Below, piece by piece: positions 1 through 12,719 of a stretch of 64,000 nt of DNA (within the stretch, counting starts at the first letter, position 1; the number at the start of each line of letters is the position of its first letter). The stretch spans positions 57,807,201 through 57,871,200 of the forward strand of contig OZ038422.1 in assembly GCA_964036155.1 (NCBI GenBank), read 5' to 3'. This DNA is from Diploscapter coronatus (Eukaryota > Nematoda > Chromadorea > Rhabditida > Rhabditidae). Below the pieces are notes generated by a model. The model was not told the origin of the DNA. It made no database searches and saw only the letters and a list, made by a program, of their open reading frames with translations. The translations under genes were made by a program, and so were the position numbers.

Positions 1-162
1 TTCGACGAAGCGCAATAGAAATTGATGGCAACTTGGATTAATAACACGCACTCATGAGGAAAATAATATAGGGGAGGGTCTGGTAGATTCTTTTCCCAAA
101 CTGTTCCATCGGATGATTATGCTGCATCTCGCTACCATCAATTTCTATTGCGTTTCGTCAAA
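1..162. repeat. TIR element (MITE-like), left end possibly cut by window
   Basis: Bases 1-28 and about 134-162 are inverted copies of one another (core GCAATAGAAATTGATGG against CCATCAATTTCTATTGC, then TTCGTC/GACGAA). The roughly 100 bases between them have no coding potential. The element lies in an intron of the ABCA gene. Because the left arm starts at the first base, the target duplication cannot be checked. Confidence 0.6.
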
Positions 163-277
163 TACAAAAATGCCATTTGTCTCTTCGTATTCTCACATCC
201 TTCATTCCGCCAAATACGAGTTACCCACGATAGTTATTATTTAATTTTCACAAAAATTTCTCATATTTTGGTTTCAG

Positions 278-2122
278 CCACTCGGTTACTGCCCTCAATT
301 CGACGCTCTTCTGATGGATTTGACTGGCAGAGAGACGCTCGAGGTATACATTTTCCTATATTCTGCACAAAAATGATTTGCATTTTCAGATCCTGGCTCA
401 AATGCACGGCTACAATCATTACAAAGATAAGGCGAAAGTGATTTTGGAAAGTGTTGGAATGTTGCCTCACGCCGACAAACTCGTTCGATATTACAGGTGA
501 TTGGAATTTTTGTTATGGCTTTTTCTCGATATTAGACGAAATAATGCTACGTGAGAAAGCATGCAGTAATCTTCTTTTATATTTTTAAGAGCTCTGTCAA
601 AATCTGGACCATCAATTCTGTGTTGAACATAGTCTTTATCCTCTTATTTTTCAGCGGTGGACAAAGACGTAAATTGAGTGTTGGCGTGGCTCTGCTGGCT
701 CCCACGAAGATGATCATTTTGGATGAACCCACTGCAGGCATTGATCCTAAGGTTTGCTACTTATCAGCATTTAGCCTTCAATATCGTCTGATTCAGGCCC
801 GTCGTGAAATCTGGGAGCTGCTTTTGGAAGTTCGGAAGCATTCGCAGTCGGCCATAATGCTGACCTCCCACTCGATGGACGAGTGCGAGGCTCTCTGCAG
901 TCGAATCGCCGTTCTTAACAGAGGAAAACTCATCGCTATCGGGGAGAGTCAGACACTCAAATCACTGTGAGTCACAATTTCCATCATTCTTTTCTACTCA
1001 CTTCTAAAGAATGTTTTTATCGATTATAGCAGAAAAGAATTTTTTTACGTGAAAAAACGAATTGCCTTGCATTTCAATCAAACTGATTCCTGATGCCTAA
1101 ACCGTATGGCTTCTTCTTTCTCTTTTCCCCTCACACTGTTCTCAAAGTGAGAGATCTTGAACATAATTTTGGCGAAAATAAGAAATGAATGCCTCAACTT
1201 GTTCACATTAGTGAAGAGACAAACTGATACATTTGCTAGTGGACTAGAGAAGCATTATGTGCTTCACGCGAGGATACACGTGTTTCCATTCTTACGGTTT
1301 GGTTGTGATTCCCTGTCAGGGTTACTTTGAGTTGTTGGGCTTCCTGTAGATGGCGGTAGATGGAGTAGGAAATGGCTGATCGAGGGAGATGAAGATTGAC
1401 AATGAGGTTTAAAAATTGATGAGTTCAATGTTGATTATAGAATTGGATAATTGCTTGATGTAAACTAATTTGAGATGGAGGTTTATGTGTTCAAATTCGA
1501 TTCGAGCCAATCACAAAACCCATATTCTGCAATTTTTCTTGACTGAATTATCCGATTTAGGTACGGAAATAATTACACGATGACGATGACAGTGCCGAGT
1601 GGGGACGAGAGTGTGAAGAGTGAGGTGAAGGAGGAAGTCAAGAAGAAATTCACGGATTCAGTCATCAAAACGACCGAGGAGAGCAAGACACTCAATCTCA
1701 AATGGCTGGTCAGTTATTCTCTGCGTCCTTATCATTTATTCTTCGGAATAATGATATAATGATTGCAGATTCCGAAGAAGCCAGACGATAAATGGTCGAA
1801 TAAATTCAGCCAGATGCAGCAGCTCGCAAAGAAATACAACATTAAAGTATTTTAAATGCATATATTGACATTATTTCCTAAAATCTTGTTCTTCAATATA
1901 GCAACCACTATTGGAAAATGGATAGTGTTGTGATGCGAGAAATTATAATGCTTTTTATCAAACTTATCATAGAAGATTATGAAAAACCATCGGCAAATTA
2001 ATTCAATACACTTTCAGGACTACTGTCTGGCGCAATCGAGTTTGGAAGATGCGTTCCTGAGGCTGTCAGAGACGAATGACAACAATGCTCCAAGCTTCGC
2101 GAAGAACAATGCAAATGCGTGA
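278..2122 (+). CDS. ABCA-type ABC transporter, C-terminal part (5' end outside window)
   Basis: Seven exons with consistent phases: 278-343, 390-496, 655-751, 797-966, 1561-1708, 1769-1846 and 2018-2122 (stop TGA); 256 residues are encoded. The first exon reads GYCPQFDALL, the Q-loop of the second nucleotide-binding domain. Next come the signature SGGQRRKLS, split across the 496/655 junction, Walker B ILDEPTAGID (about 720-745), and the H-loop in TSHSMDECEAL (about 862-894). The tail has the family-typical QSSLEDAFLRLSE (2030-2068). Walker A and the membrane domains would lie before the window. ABCA proteins are full-size transporters that move lipids across membranes using ATP; nematode relatives include CED-7 and the ABT proteins, but I cannot say which this is. 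The 594-nt intron 967-1560 is long for this locus. Intron 1769-side junctions use TTTTCAG/TTGCAG-like acceptors. Family assignment is firm; substrate is unknown. Confidence 0.93.
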
Positions 2123-3855
2123 GAGACAAATGAAAACATGGGAGTAAACGAAGTGCCTACAAACAGTTCAGATTATAGTAGCCACGTTAACTTAGTGAAA
2201 AAAATCGCTCCAAGCCACGAGTCAAATAATGAATCTAATAGTTCCGTTCAGACCTAGCTGCAATGCAACTCGCTCAAAATAGCATAGAAAATGAGAGCAC
2301 AAGAAATGTTCCAATCTGATACAATCACGCTCTCTTCATTTTTCATGCTATTTCGAGCGAGTTGCAAATTGCAACTAAGTATGAACGGACCCTATCTTTC
2401 AAATATTCCACCTGCTCCAATAAAAGAAGTTCTATCGTCCCTCTTCCAGTTCCAATAGTCAGCCCCTTCCTCAATAGATCATTTTTTCTTGTCAAGTTTC
2501 TTCATTTCTTTCCGCGTGTCAGCCAATGGAGCCAATGGTAGATTTATTCAAATGACAATGGCTTGTTCGGTTATCTTTGCCTACTCAAGTCATCCATTGA
2601 ATTGTTCAATCGACTGAATATTCGATCATTTCGATGCATATTTTCGGATTCAATTCTAATGAGCTCTAGAACAACTTCGAGTAAAAAATCTCCGAGGGTA
2701 ATATGAACTTTGGCTTTTCGGCTGTCTAGTTATTGTTCTCTCTTAATATTTTACATAACATACCAAAATTCCTCTACGTGTAAAGCTTTAATTCTGCAAA
2801 AATACATTCTTCGCTGTTTTCATACTCAAAGCTAGTATTATTTTTTTGCTGTTTTTAACTCGAATTATGGGTGAATCTGCGTTGTGACATGATTTTTTCA
2901 GTCAGTTTCGCAAGAATTCCACCAAATCACTTATAAACAAATTACGGGGATTTGGCATAATATTCCACATAAACAAACAAATCTAGTCACTTATGCAGAT
3001 CTCATTCAATTATATTTATTCATAATTTATTCTCATTACAGATGGAATTGAATTTAGTTGATGAAAGAACTCGTTCATTATTTGATTTGGAAGACTAATT
3101 TTCCTTCAGCCATTCTTATTCTATGCATAAGTTATGCCACATAACATTGAAACATAGTGAAGGATCATTTGGTTTCAATTAGTGTTTCTACAGCTCCTTA
3201 TGTTTTGTTGAAAAATAAAGGATTTCGAGGAAAAACGTGATAAATCCGATAGAAATGATTTCATATAATTTGAAAATGGTCGAAAGGTAAAAAAATTAGC
3301 ATCCGACTGGATTTGTCGGGATTCGTCGCAGTTTCGCAGGTCAGGACATAAGCCATCCACCTATTCATCTCTTCACCTTCATGTCCATCGACCTAATGGA
3401 TGAGAGTTAATTGTGAACTGCCCGTGTTGCTTTATAATGTGGTTAGGAGTGGAGAATGGGAGGGTTGGAACTCGTTCTTGTCCCTGCTTGTTTGCATCTC
3501 CCAACTTCATCTGCTTCATCCCAGCTTTCCCCATCCTCCCTTTCGTTTCTCCTCTCGGCTATCGTCAGTTAATGCAGCAATGCCCTCCAGGCTAGCCCCA
3601 GACAACCCTTATAGTTATCCCTGTCCCTGGCCAGTTCATAGCTATTCATTCACTCACTCACTGCACTGCAAACATGCATGTCGAAAAAGCCATAGGTCGG
3701 GTGCATGACGACCCCACTCAATTTCACTCTCTACTTCATTCTTCTTCATTTCGTTTCACTCACAATTGTCTCTGCTAGTTTCTTCTTTCGCGATCTTTCC
3801 GTTTTCATATTCGACCTGCAGCTGTTTCCATTCGAGATCTCTGGTTTCTTTTCAG
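2123..3855. other. Intergenic, ABCA gene to secreted-protein gene
   Basis: Apart from the small element at 2241-2392 I see no exon that can be supported. The last 500 bases are pyrimidine-rich and end at the trans-splice-like acceptor TTTTCAG at 3849-3855, so the promoter of the next gene probably lies here. Short open frames at 3400-3950 do not join to anything. Confidence 0.5.
2241..2392. repeat. MITE with about 60-bp terminal inverted repeats and TA target duplication
   Basis: The arms are near-perfect inverted copies (GTTCCGTTCA at the left end, TGAACGGACCC at the right; inner part CAACTCGCTC/GAGCGAGTTG). The element is flanked by TA at 2239-2240 and 2393-2394, the duplication expected of Tc1/mariner-type cut-and-paste elements. 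At 152 bp it is non-autonomous. Confidence 0.75.
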
Positions 3856-6800
3856 ATGCGCTTATGGCTCATTCTCTGTCTCTCTGCATTGATAGTCATT
3901 GTCACGGCTGATTACACGATGGTCGAAGAACAGGTTGATATTGATTATTGATGATCTTCATGATTAATTGATGAGTTCAGAATCCGTTAGATGGAGATCC
4001 GCATGACTTGACGATTCTGAGGGTGAAGAGAGCCGATAATAAAGCTGCTGTACGAAATTGATCTAAATTATATCATCATGTGCTAGAGGCCAAGTGGTTT
4101 TTTCAAAATAGGTTAAATTGGGTAAATTTGATATCAGTGTGATGGACGAGGTTGTGATGAACTCAAAACTTGCTAGATTTTCAAAATGGTCCATCCTATC
4201 AAAAGTTATGACCATTTTTGTGCGGTAATTCGTTCCTGCAGTGGCCTTCCCAAATTTTTGCGACAGGGAAGCTGCACTGCGTTTACATCAATTAACCTAA
4301 TTAGGCGTACAACCCCCTCAAAATGTTACCAAATGGTGTCTGGGTGATAGTCAAATTGATAATTATCATTATTGAACGATTTTCCCTTTTCTCACTCTGT
4401 ATTTTATGTATACTGCATTTAGCGCTAACATTTTCACGTCAAATTTTGAAGCCAACGCCGACCTGCGCCGAGCAGAATTTCGAGAAACTATAAAGTAAAT
4501 TGACTATGGAAAATCCTAATCCGTTTGGGGATTTTTGGGGAAGTCCCCTATCGCTGAATTTCAACGTCGTTCATGCCTTCAGAAGGCCTTTTTCGAAAAA
4601 CCGATGACGCCATCGTTTCGGGCGCCATTTATATTACCCCATTAGACATTTTAGTTTCATGAAATTAATAACCAATCAATGGGGTAATTAACGATAATTG
4701 AAACGTCAGAAAATTTCATGTGTTCTTTCTCTCCTTTGAAACGAATAGACTTGGCCTTTCTAATCATGCTAGAACATTTTTTATCGAGTGTGAATTGAAT
4801 ACGATACTACGATTAGTTTCATTGAATTTGTCATTTCTTTAGCAGGATGATGTGATAATAATTTCATGAAGACCAGCTTTAAGATATGATTTTAGCAACT
4901 TCGAAAAGCAGCTATACAAGAAGTTAGAAAAAGACGACTTGCATTACGGGAAAAGAGAAAGCAGCAGAGACAGAGACGAAATCAGCGACAGAATCAGAAA
5001 CATCAAAGACAGAGAAGGACTCCTGCTATTTCTGCAGAGCCTGCAGCAAAGTACCGTATTCGCTAGATTTAGCTTTAAGATTATAATTCAATATGTGATT
5101 AAATTAATCGTGAAAATGATTCCAGAGGCACGAAAACGCACATCGACTACTACAATTTCCTATTGAGTAAGCACAGACAGGAGCAGAGAAAGAGGCAGTT
5201 GGAGAGGAATACAGACAGGGAGAAGGTCAATCAGATACTTACTGTAAGTTTGATGGACTATTTGGAGATCTCGAGCTAAGAGAAAGTGAAGCAAGAATTT
5301 ATTCTTGAAACTTTCGCATGGCTTGAGGTTTAAAAATTGCTCAAAAGAAAAAGAAAGACGATCAGATAATGATTTATTAGTTTTAGGAATCTCAGAACTT
5401 CCGAATCAAGCGAAAAGGCGAACTCTTCAAAGTGCTAGCTGAAGCGAGGGTATGAATCTGAAGCAATCTCTCAACTTATTCTATTCCATTCGATTCTATC
5501 TTATTCTCATCAGTTACATATGCAATTTATCACTTAGCAATAAATCGTTTGACCGTAAGTTTGCGATGAAAATGAGATGAAGTGAATGAATGAAAGAGAG
5601 GAAAAATGGCTAAGTTTGCACGGCTTATTTCAGGCTCGGCAAATTCGACAGAAGCAAGCATTGCACGAACAGAGGAAGAAGCTGAGGAAGTGGAAGAGAG
5701 ACAACGTACTCAAGCAGGCACAGAAACTTCTAGAATTGGAGGGCAAGGAATTGCAAGTCAGAAACAGAAATGCACTCAATATAAGGTAGAAAAGTATTCC
5801 AGAAATATTTTCTCTAAAATATAGAGATCTATGAGTTAAACTAATTGAAAATGTTGACATTTTGGTACAGCATTGAGTTAGACCTGAGCTAGAACAACTG
5901 ATTTCAGGAAGGCGTTAGGTGATGATAAACAAGGACAAAAAGCATTGGAGAAGGTATGCCAAGAAAAAATGTAATTTAGTTAAAATCCGTAGGTGCTTGA
6001 TGAAACGAAGAATAAGAAGAAGAAGAATCGAACAAATTCGAATGTGCACGATTGGGGCACGATTAATGCTACTGAGCCTGTGCTTGAGGAAAAGAAAACT
6101 GAAAATGATGAAGAGAGAAAGACAGAGGACAAAGAAGCTGAAACTGAAATCAAATCGGAAGATGTAACGAAGAAGGAAGAAGAAGAAATTACGACAACGA
6201 CGACGACGACGACGACATCGACTGTGAAACCCAAAGTCAATTTCGAGCAAGAGCATCTGGGAGATAACATGACGGTGAGAAGATAAGCAATTAGACAAAA
6301 AATGAATGACACAATTCAGTTAGCATTGCGAATTCCGCCACATATATTCGAGGAAATGAAAGATTTTCTGGCTAAATATCATGGAAAAGAAATACATTTG
6401 TCTGATGATGCGAAGAGGGTATTTTTGATGAAACCGTTTCATAAATAACTGCCTTTCTTGCTCTCAGGAAATAGCCCTTCGATATGCGTCTTCTTCAACC
6501 ACAACCTCAACTACGACGCTGAAACCTGTGAATATAAATGATCCAAGCAAATATGTGAGGATTATTTTTCCGATAACCATCGTTGACCAATTTTCCTCTT
6601 TCAGGTAAATGTGCGTGTTCCTGAAAACATCTACCATAGATACCAAAAGTTCTTCTATCATTACGAGATCGATATTCCGAGTGCGGTGAATGATACTAAG
6701 AGTGCAGAGAGTATGAATTTTAATCCATACGAAGCTGTGCAAGCCGTGCAACACGAAATCAGCACAACAGAAAGCACAACAACCCCAATCACGACCACGA

Positions 6801-7567
6801 CAACAACGAGCAGCACAACGACCACTTCAACAACCCGAAGTGCAACTCAATCGAGCATCGACCAAAGTGGATATGTCTATCCGTTCAATTCACATCATCA
6901 TGCAGGAGACCTTCATCAACCTGACACTTCTGCAAGGGCTTATGCAACTAAAGCATTCGAATCTGAGGTGAGCCGATGTCTGTGTGTAATAGGAAATTAG
7001 TTTGAAAAGTTCGATTATTAATGGATTATTAAAAAGAGTTTAATGGACAATTAATAAAAGTAGTACCACAAAAATTAAACGAGCATGCATATTTTGGGCA
7101 AATTTAAATAGTAATATCTTACCCATAAGGCATAGGATTTAGTAATAGAGTGCTGGATATCAAACTTTTCAGCTAAGAAAACTCATATAATGATGATAAT
7201 TTGATCGATTTTTGTGTACTATTTCTATTAATGACAGTACTACTACTTTTTATTAGTTGCCATTTAATGACAAATTAACTGTTTCACTCAATTACCTTGA
7301 CGACTGGGTTACGATATAGAAAACGAGATAAGATAAAAATCGCATTATATATGAAATATGAAAATAGTTTTATCTATTTTTCAGGTAGCAGACATGGACC
7401 AGTCTCTCAAATCACTGATTTCCCTGGCCTCTTCCCGTGACGTTGAAGTGCCTGAGGATGAAGACGAAGGACCGCGGATTCACATCAATCTGACGAAGCG
7501 CAACGAGAAGCCAATTAGTGATATTAATCCGGCTGATTTACAAGTTCCTTTTAGAGCCAAAATGTAA
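3856..7567 (+). CDS. Secreted basic/threonine-rich protein, function unknown
   Basis: Twelve exons: 3856-3933, 3981-4049, 4896-5050, 5126-5243, 5387-5449, 5634-5785, 5908-5953, 5993-6274, 6320-6418, 6468-6554, 6605-6967, 7385-7567; 564 residues, all phases agreeing. The ATG at 3856 directly follows TTTTCAG, as at spliced-leader sites. Residues 1-18 are a signal peptide (MRLWLILCLSALIVIVTA, likely cut before DY). A dibasic site (VKRA) follows at about residue 41. Residues 50-230 are very rich in Arg, Lys and Gln and probably form long charged helices. An acidic Glu/Lys-rich stretch (about 250-300) is followed by three separate Thr tracts (about 301-310, 362-372 and 445-475). The C-terminus is acidic (PEDEDEG) and ends without a membrane anchor. 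The Thr tracts are good candidates for O-glycosylation. The mixture suggests an extracellular matrix or secretory-granule protein, but that is inference; I do not recognise the family. The exon at 5387 could instead start at 5396 in the same frame. Confidence 0.85.
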
Positions 7568-10500
7568 TTAATTTTAATCATCTATTCTTAGGAATCAAAA
7601 TTAATAATAATCGAATGAGTTATAACTTGATTAGCCTAAAATAGGAATGTGCAATGTTGCTGCTCACTGATACAGGTCGATTTATTCCGAGTTCAGAATT
7701 GTGATGATTTGTATAAATTGTTAATTTAATTATCGCGAGTTCGTGATGTAATTATGAAATGAATGAATCAGTTCTCGAATTCCTAATTTATCGTTTCTGA
7801 TGATGCAATTCAAGCCATATGTCTGTCTATCTCTGCCTGTCTCGATGTTCATTGCAAATCTGCATTGTGGATGGCTTATCTGCGAATCCCGTTAGCTTTG
7901 GCAGAGGAACACTCGCATTCAGCCTCCTTTCAGTCATTTTTCACTTTTACGCTCGATAATCCGATTTGGATTAAATTCCAGCTTCAGTATTCGAGTATTA
8001 AACTAGCTAGCATTTTCATCCTTGCAAAATGTTTTTTGGGCGAGTCAAATAGTTTTGAACAATGCTCGTTTATTTGCGTTCCATTTTGAGATTAGCAAAT
8101 TTATCATGCATTTCATCCTGTGTGTAGAATCGGAAAAGTTTTTGTCCCGTGAGATCTTCATTTTTTGTCGTTTATTTTCTTGTTGTTGCCTTTATATTTA
8201 CCCTCTCTAGGGATTACAATTCCCCCGTCTCCATTCATAGTCAAATGTCCCTATGTCCCTGCAACAGGTCGGGCTCCAGGAAATGTCCTCGGATTTCACC
8301 TTTTCTCCTCCATTCTTCTTCTTCCTCTTCCTCTTCTTCGAATCTTTTTATTCTTCACTCCCCTTTGCCTTATCTCCAATCCATCACTTTTCAATTTCAA
8401 CTTCCATATTCGAACTCTTCATTTCCTTTTCAGACAAATATTTTTATATGGGATTTATTACATATCCATTTTGTTTGATAAAAGAAGAGATAACATCCTT
8501 GCTTCAATCTAACTAAATATAAGCCTTGTATTCATTAATATTGACTGCAATAAATTTTTTGAATACGACTTATTTTTCTACGAAAAAAAAACTATTGATC
8601 TGGACATTACAATAATTTGGATTTTTCATAATAAAGGCATCATTATTATGATAAGAGAAATCTTTAGCTCAATTTAATACAGAATTATTAATAATTGCAA
8701 TAATGCAGCGATTGCTTTGTGTTATCATCATCTTCATTTTAATTCTCCGAATTCTCTCAGCTTTTCCCATGCTCGTCTAACTTCTTCAAACCACAATTAT
8801 TTATCTGTTGTCCGGTAAGAAGCAGCTTTCAAAGTCCCAATCGTCGTAATTCGTCACCCGACTTTGTAATTTGGTCTTCAATTTGTAGCGGGGCTTCACC
8901 TTTTCAGCAATCATTTCTCCGTTTATTCCATCCAAAAATCCCCGCGTCATTTCTTACTCGGCTCTGCATCAATCTTTCTAGATTGTCCTCTCATTTCGCC
9001 GAAGCTTCAAATCCCAAATCTTCGCCTTTCTCCGTTCTTCATTCCATTCCTTCATTTCTAAGCATTTTATCCATTTACACAACTCATATTTCATAATTCT
9101 GACAATGAGACAGGGAATGTCTGTGAGATGAACACTTTCAAAACACATCTATCGCATTTTTTGCTCTTTGAATCCCTTCAAAGATGCGTAAATCTTCAAA
9201 TCTCCCCATGTTCAAATATCGCTAAGTCATTGCTCTACAGATTAGATAGAATTGCAACTCGTATAAAAATTAGCCATAAGTAGACCTTGAAGATTATGGT
9301 AAAATTAAGGTTTCCTTGATTTTCCATTTACTACATAGTATTTTAGCATAATTTCGTTACAGATACGAAATGAAAATTGGCCTTTCAATCTCTCTCCTAT
9401 CTTCTTCAAAGTATACCGTAGTAATCTGGTATTTAGTTTATCGTGCAAGAGCAAATAGTTTTATTACAATTTCATAATTCTTCTAACTCAATATTAACAA
9501 CAATATTCTGTTAATTTTGACCTCAAAAGGACATAATCAACCGGAATTGATCAAGTCTTCCCTTCTCTCTGTCTTCCTCAGAAAGGTTATCAGATTGTTT
9601 TGGATTCGTCCTCCTTCCTCTGCCGTTACTTCACAATTCTTATCATTTATCATTCAAAAACCCTAAATTTTCATTTGACCTGTAATTCAAATTTGAAACG
9701 TTATCTATTCCATTCACTGTTGATTCTTGATTTTCTATTGGTCCATTACATTTATTGAATTCGCGAAATTTTTTGTGCATTACATTACATTAAATTTACA
9801 TTTTTGTTATCAGACATAACGCTTTTCTGAGTTGAGAAAAGTTGTTTTGAAATAGGAAAAAATATTGAGTGAACGTTGAATTCCATTGTGAAGTTGAATA
9901 GGAAATGAGAAATATTGTCGGAAAAGAAAGCAAAAGTAGAAAGTAAGGCAAAATAGGAAGATAGCCAGAATATTGTCGTTTCTTGTGTGTTCTCATTCAT
10001 AGCAAATTGAGAGGGCCTTTAGCTTACTCTGAGCTCAATTCAAAATATTCTTTCGTTCCATTATTTTTACTCTGAATCTATGAATTCCCCCAAGAAATTT
10101 CGAAATTCAACAGGTAGTAAAACCATCATTTTAGGTCTAAAATCACATATCTTTGTTAACTTTCATAATTTTTAAAGATAAATTTGTTTAGAAAAGTCAT
10201 TTTATCTTGCTACAAAAATATTTATTGGTCGCGTGTTTTTCCTCAACTCTAAAACATTTTCATTGTTTCGTGAGAAATTCCAAAAGAAGTTTGCTGATAT
10301 AATTTGGGCATTCATAGTTATTCTCTCATAGCTTATTTATCATATCCTAAAATTGCAAACTAGTTAGTTCAAACTGAAAATATCTTAGCTATTTTCTGGC
10401 AAGTAATTGTATTAGGCCTCTAAAGTCCATTTCGAAGCTAAGCTAGTTTTCTTGAGTGTTCTCCTGAGCTTTGCTGACTGGCTGAGCGACTCTTCCATTC

Positions 10501-10625
10501 TTCATTCCGTTCTATGCGCTGCTTCTGCTTCAGAACGAATTTCAAGTTCTGCATAATCTATTCGACCCCCTAAACTACCCATTTAAACCCCTTCTCGTTC
10601 GTTCTAATGTTCCATTTGTTTTCAG
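7568..10625. other. Long stretch without a supportable gene
   Basis: About 3 kb of AT-rich DNA. There is a pyrimidine-rich block at 8250-8420, and open frames of up to 115 codons at 8149-8516. These frames overlap in all three phases on one strand and are low in complexity, so I do not call them. No TIR element was seen. Upstream exons of the candidate at 10,626 may be hidden here. Confidence 0.4.
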
Positions 10626-11040
10626 GCTCGGCTTCCACCCCAATGTTGCCTTCAGATTGGAGACCGAGACCCAAGAAACTGCCCAAGGTTCTTCTTGGAC
10701 CAATTGAGCCGACAAGGTACTAAATTTATAATTGATTTCATATCAGATTTAACATTGGTAAGAATTTTAAGTTGCCAATGTGACCATCATACATTTGCGG
10801 TCAAAAGTTTGGAAGAGAAATATGATTTTGATAATAAAACGGTTTACTGTAAATTTCATCTTTCATCCATTTGTAAACTATTCCACCAAGGAAATAGATT
10901 AGTATAGGGTAGGGCAAGGCCGGATAGGATGAACTATAAACATCTAAATTCACTAATTTGATCATGAATATGATTTTCAGAGGCGCGTTTCCATTGCTAA
11001 TGACACTGCCGTATGAAAATGAATGCAAGAGGCAGAACAG
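10626..11040 (+). CDS. Two candidate exons of an unresolved gene (call it gene X, 5' part)
   Basis: Exons 10626-10716 and 10981-11040 have good borders (TTTTCAG acceptors; GTACTA and GTTAGT donors). In one frame they join without a stop to give SASTPMLPSDWRPRPKK followed by LPKVLLGPIEPTRG and LPYENECKRQN, entering in phase 1 and leaving in phase 2. A second frame of the first exon is also open but hits a stop in the next. No start codon or upstream exon was identified. The phase-2 exit fits the phase-2 entry of the exon at 28,678, so the 3' half of the same gene may now lie 17.6 kb downstream. I do not recognise the product. Confidence 0.35.
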
Positions 11041-11505
11041 GTTAGTTATTTCGGGAATAAGCAATCGAATTAAACAATATGTGGGAGTGTTGGCCTGACC
11101 TAATTTTAGTTACCTCAAATGGGACACAAATTTTCTCAAAAATGCAATAATATTATTTTCGGTACATTTCACTGAAATATTGACTTCATTTTTAAAGTCG
11201 TCATGTGTTCATGAAGATTTTCCGTCAATCTTTACACCCTTTTGAATCGATACGTTCTTCGTCAAATATCACGCTAGATGATGTGTATCTCGTTAGTAAT
11301 GATGCGTATCTGTTTCGTGCGAAGTGTCAGGGGTTACTTTATTCGACTACAAAGCGTTGCTTGCAAACAATCATGTAAGCAATCAAGCAATTGAGTCAGA
11401 GTGGTCTGTGTGCTTGCCCTGCGGCTGTTTGTTGCATTCAATTCCTTTGGAATAATGCCTCCTTTACGTCATCCGTTCATTGGTTATTTCCTTCTGAACA
11501 GTCTG

Positions 11506-12719
11506 CTTTCCCTCTCCTCTCTCCATTCTATGCACTATTTGCCCCAGGCAGCCTCACAGTTGCTGTACTCCGAAACAGGAAAGCCCCTGTCGTGTCGGGT
11601 CGTCAATCGATATTTGGCGTGCCTTTGCACTGCGCCATGGCGCCATTTCTTCCATCTTCTGGCGCCACTTCACTGCTGGAGGCAGTTCGTCATTCATTTT
11701 CATCATGCATTAAATCGATATCGATTGCTTCAATTCTTTTTCTCTTCTTCACTTGCATTGATTCGTTCGTTTCTTTGCATTACGATAATCTTGTTTCATC
11801 CACTCAATGCAAATCTTTCATTTTTCTCCTATTCAGCATTTCTTTTCAACAATTTGCAACTCGATGAGAGACTGTATTTGTCTATACTGATAAGCTCTAA
11901 TCTTTTTATCATGATCGCTTTTATTGTTTTGCACAAAATTTCTGCTGATCTTACATTTTTATCGTTTCTTTTATATGGAATCGGATTTGGCATTTTCGTT
12001 TCAGTACCTCGCAAAAAAGTCGTACAAAAACGGAGTGTAATCAGACAATTGGGCCTGCTCTTCTAGTCATTCAAGGAAAGGGACCTCCAGATGCTCAGGC
12101 TTATAGAATTTGATGATTCCATCGAACCCCTTCTGGGCAACGAGCAGTGAGATTTATTTATTTTTACTATTTTCTTTTTTTAAATTAATTTATTTAGTTA
12201 GAATTATCGTAATTTTTTACCTATCATGCATGCCACGACATTTACTTGCTAGCGGTTAGCTAGAGGAGTGTAGTGTTGATGGCGCAGATACGCAGAGTGA
12301 CTTTGAAAAACTCACAATAATCAGTAGCTTTTGATAATCCATTACTTAAATTTCTCCCTCCGTAATTAATGCTAGCGACTTGTAAACGCATTATTTAGAG
12401 AGGCGAAGACCGTTAGTGTGTAGACTCTGTGATGCATTGAGCTCTTCTTATAGCATTGAAACCAGTGAACGAAATTACATAAATTTAACTTCATTAGACA
12501 TCTGAAATTTAGCGCTTTCTTCATTGAACTTTGAGTACGAATATTTTTAAACAATTCATATCATTTCGTAAAAGAGCGAGTTCTTTCTTCGACTAAAATA
12601 CATATTTTCCTGTCTATAACTTTTACCGTAAACAAGGATGATTGATCTTTCTGTTTAATTTAACTTTCGAGGATGGTCGTAATTTTTCCTGATTTCTTCC
12701 TTACTTTGTTTTTCATATC
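11506..12719. repeat. Leader repeat R, copy 1 (start of duplicated unit 1)
   Basis: Bases 11506-12719 match 26092-27301 in direct orientation at high identity (differences are scattered substitutions and 1-2 nt indels). The repeat contains an ORF of 221 codons (11401-12066), but a 2-nt indel near 11,581 puts the two copies in different frames, so the ORF is not a supported gene. Around 12,000-12,113 a possible terminal exon on + can be read after TTTCAG (…IGPALLVIQGKGPPDA…, stop 12111-12113); the opposite strand is also open there. Confidence 0.8.

Noticed and set aside
8149..8516. Three overlapping ORFs of 87-115 codons
   Set aside because: All three frames of one strand are open in a pyrimidine-rich stretch; Ser/Leu/Phe-rich products from low-complexity DNA.
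11401..12066. 221-codon ORF in the leader repeat, and its 207-codon partner at 26024-26647
   Set aside because: The copies differ by a 2-nt indel and use different upstream frames, and the second one crosses the duplication joint. Frame is not conserved, so coding is not supported.
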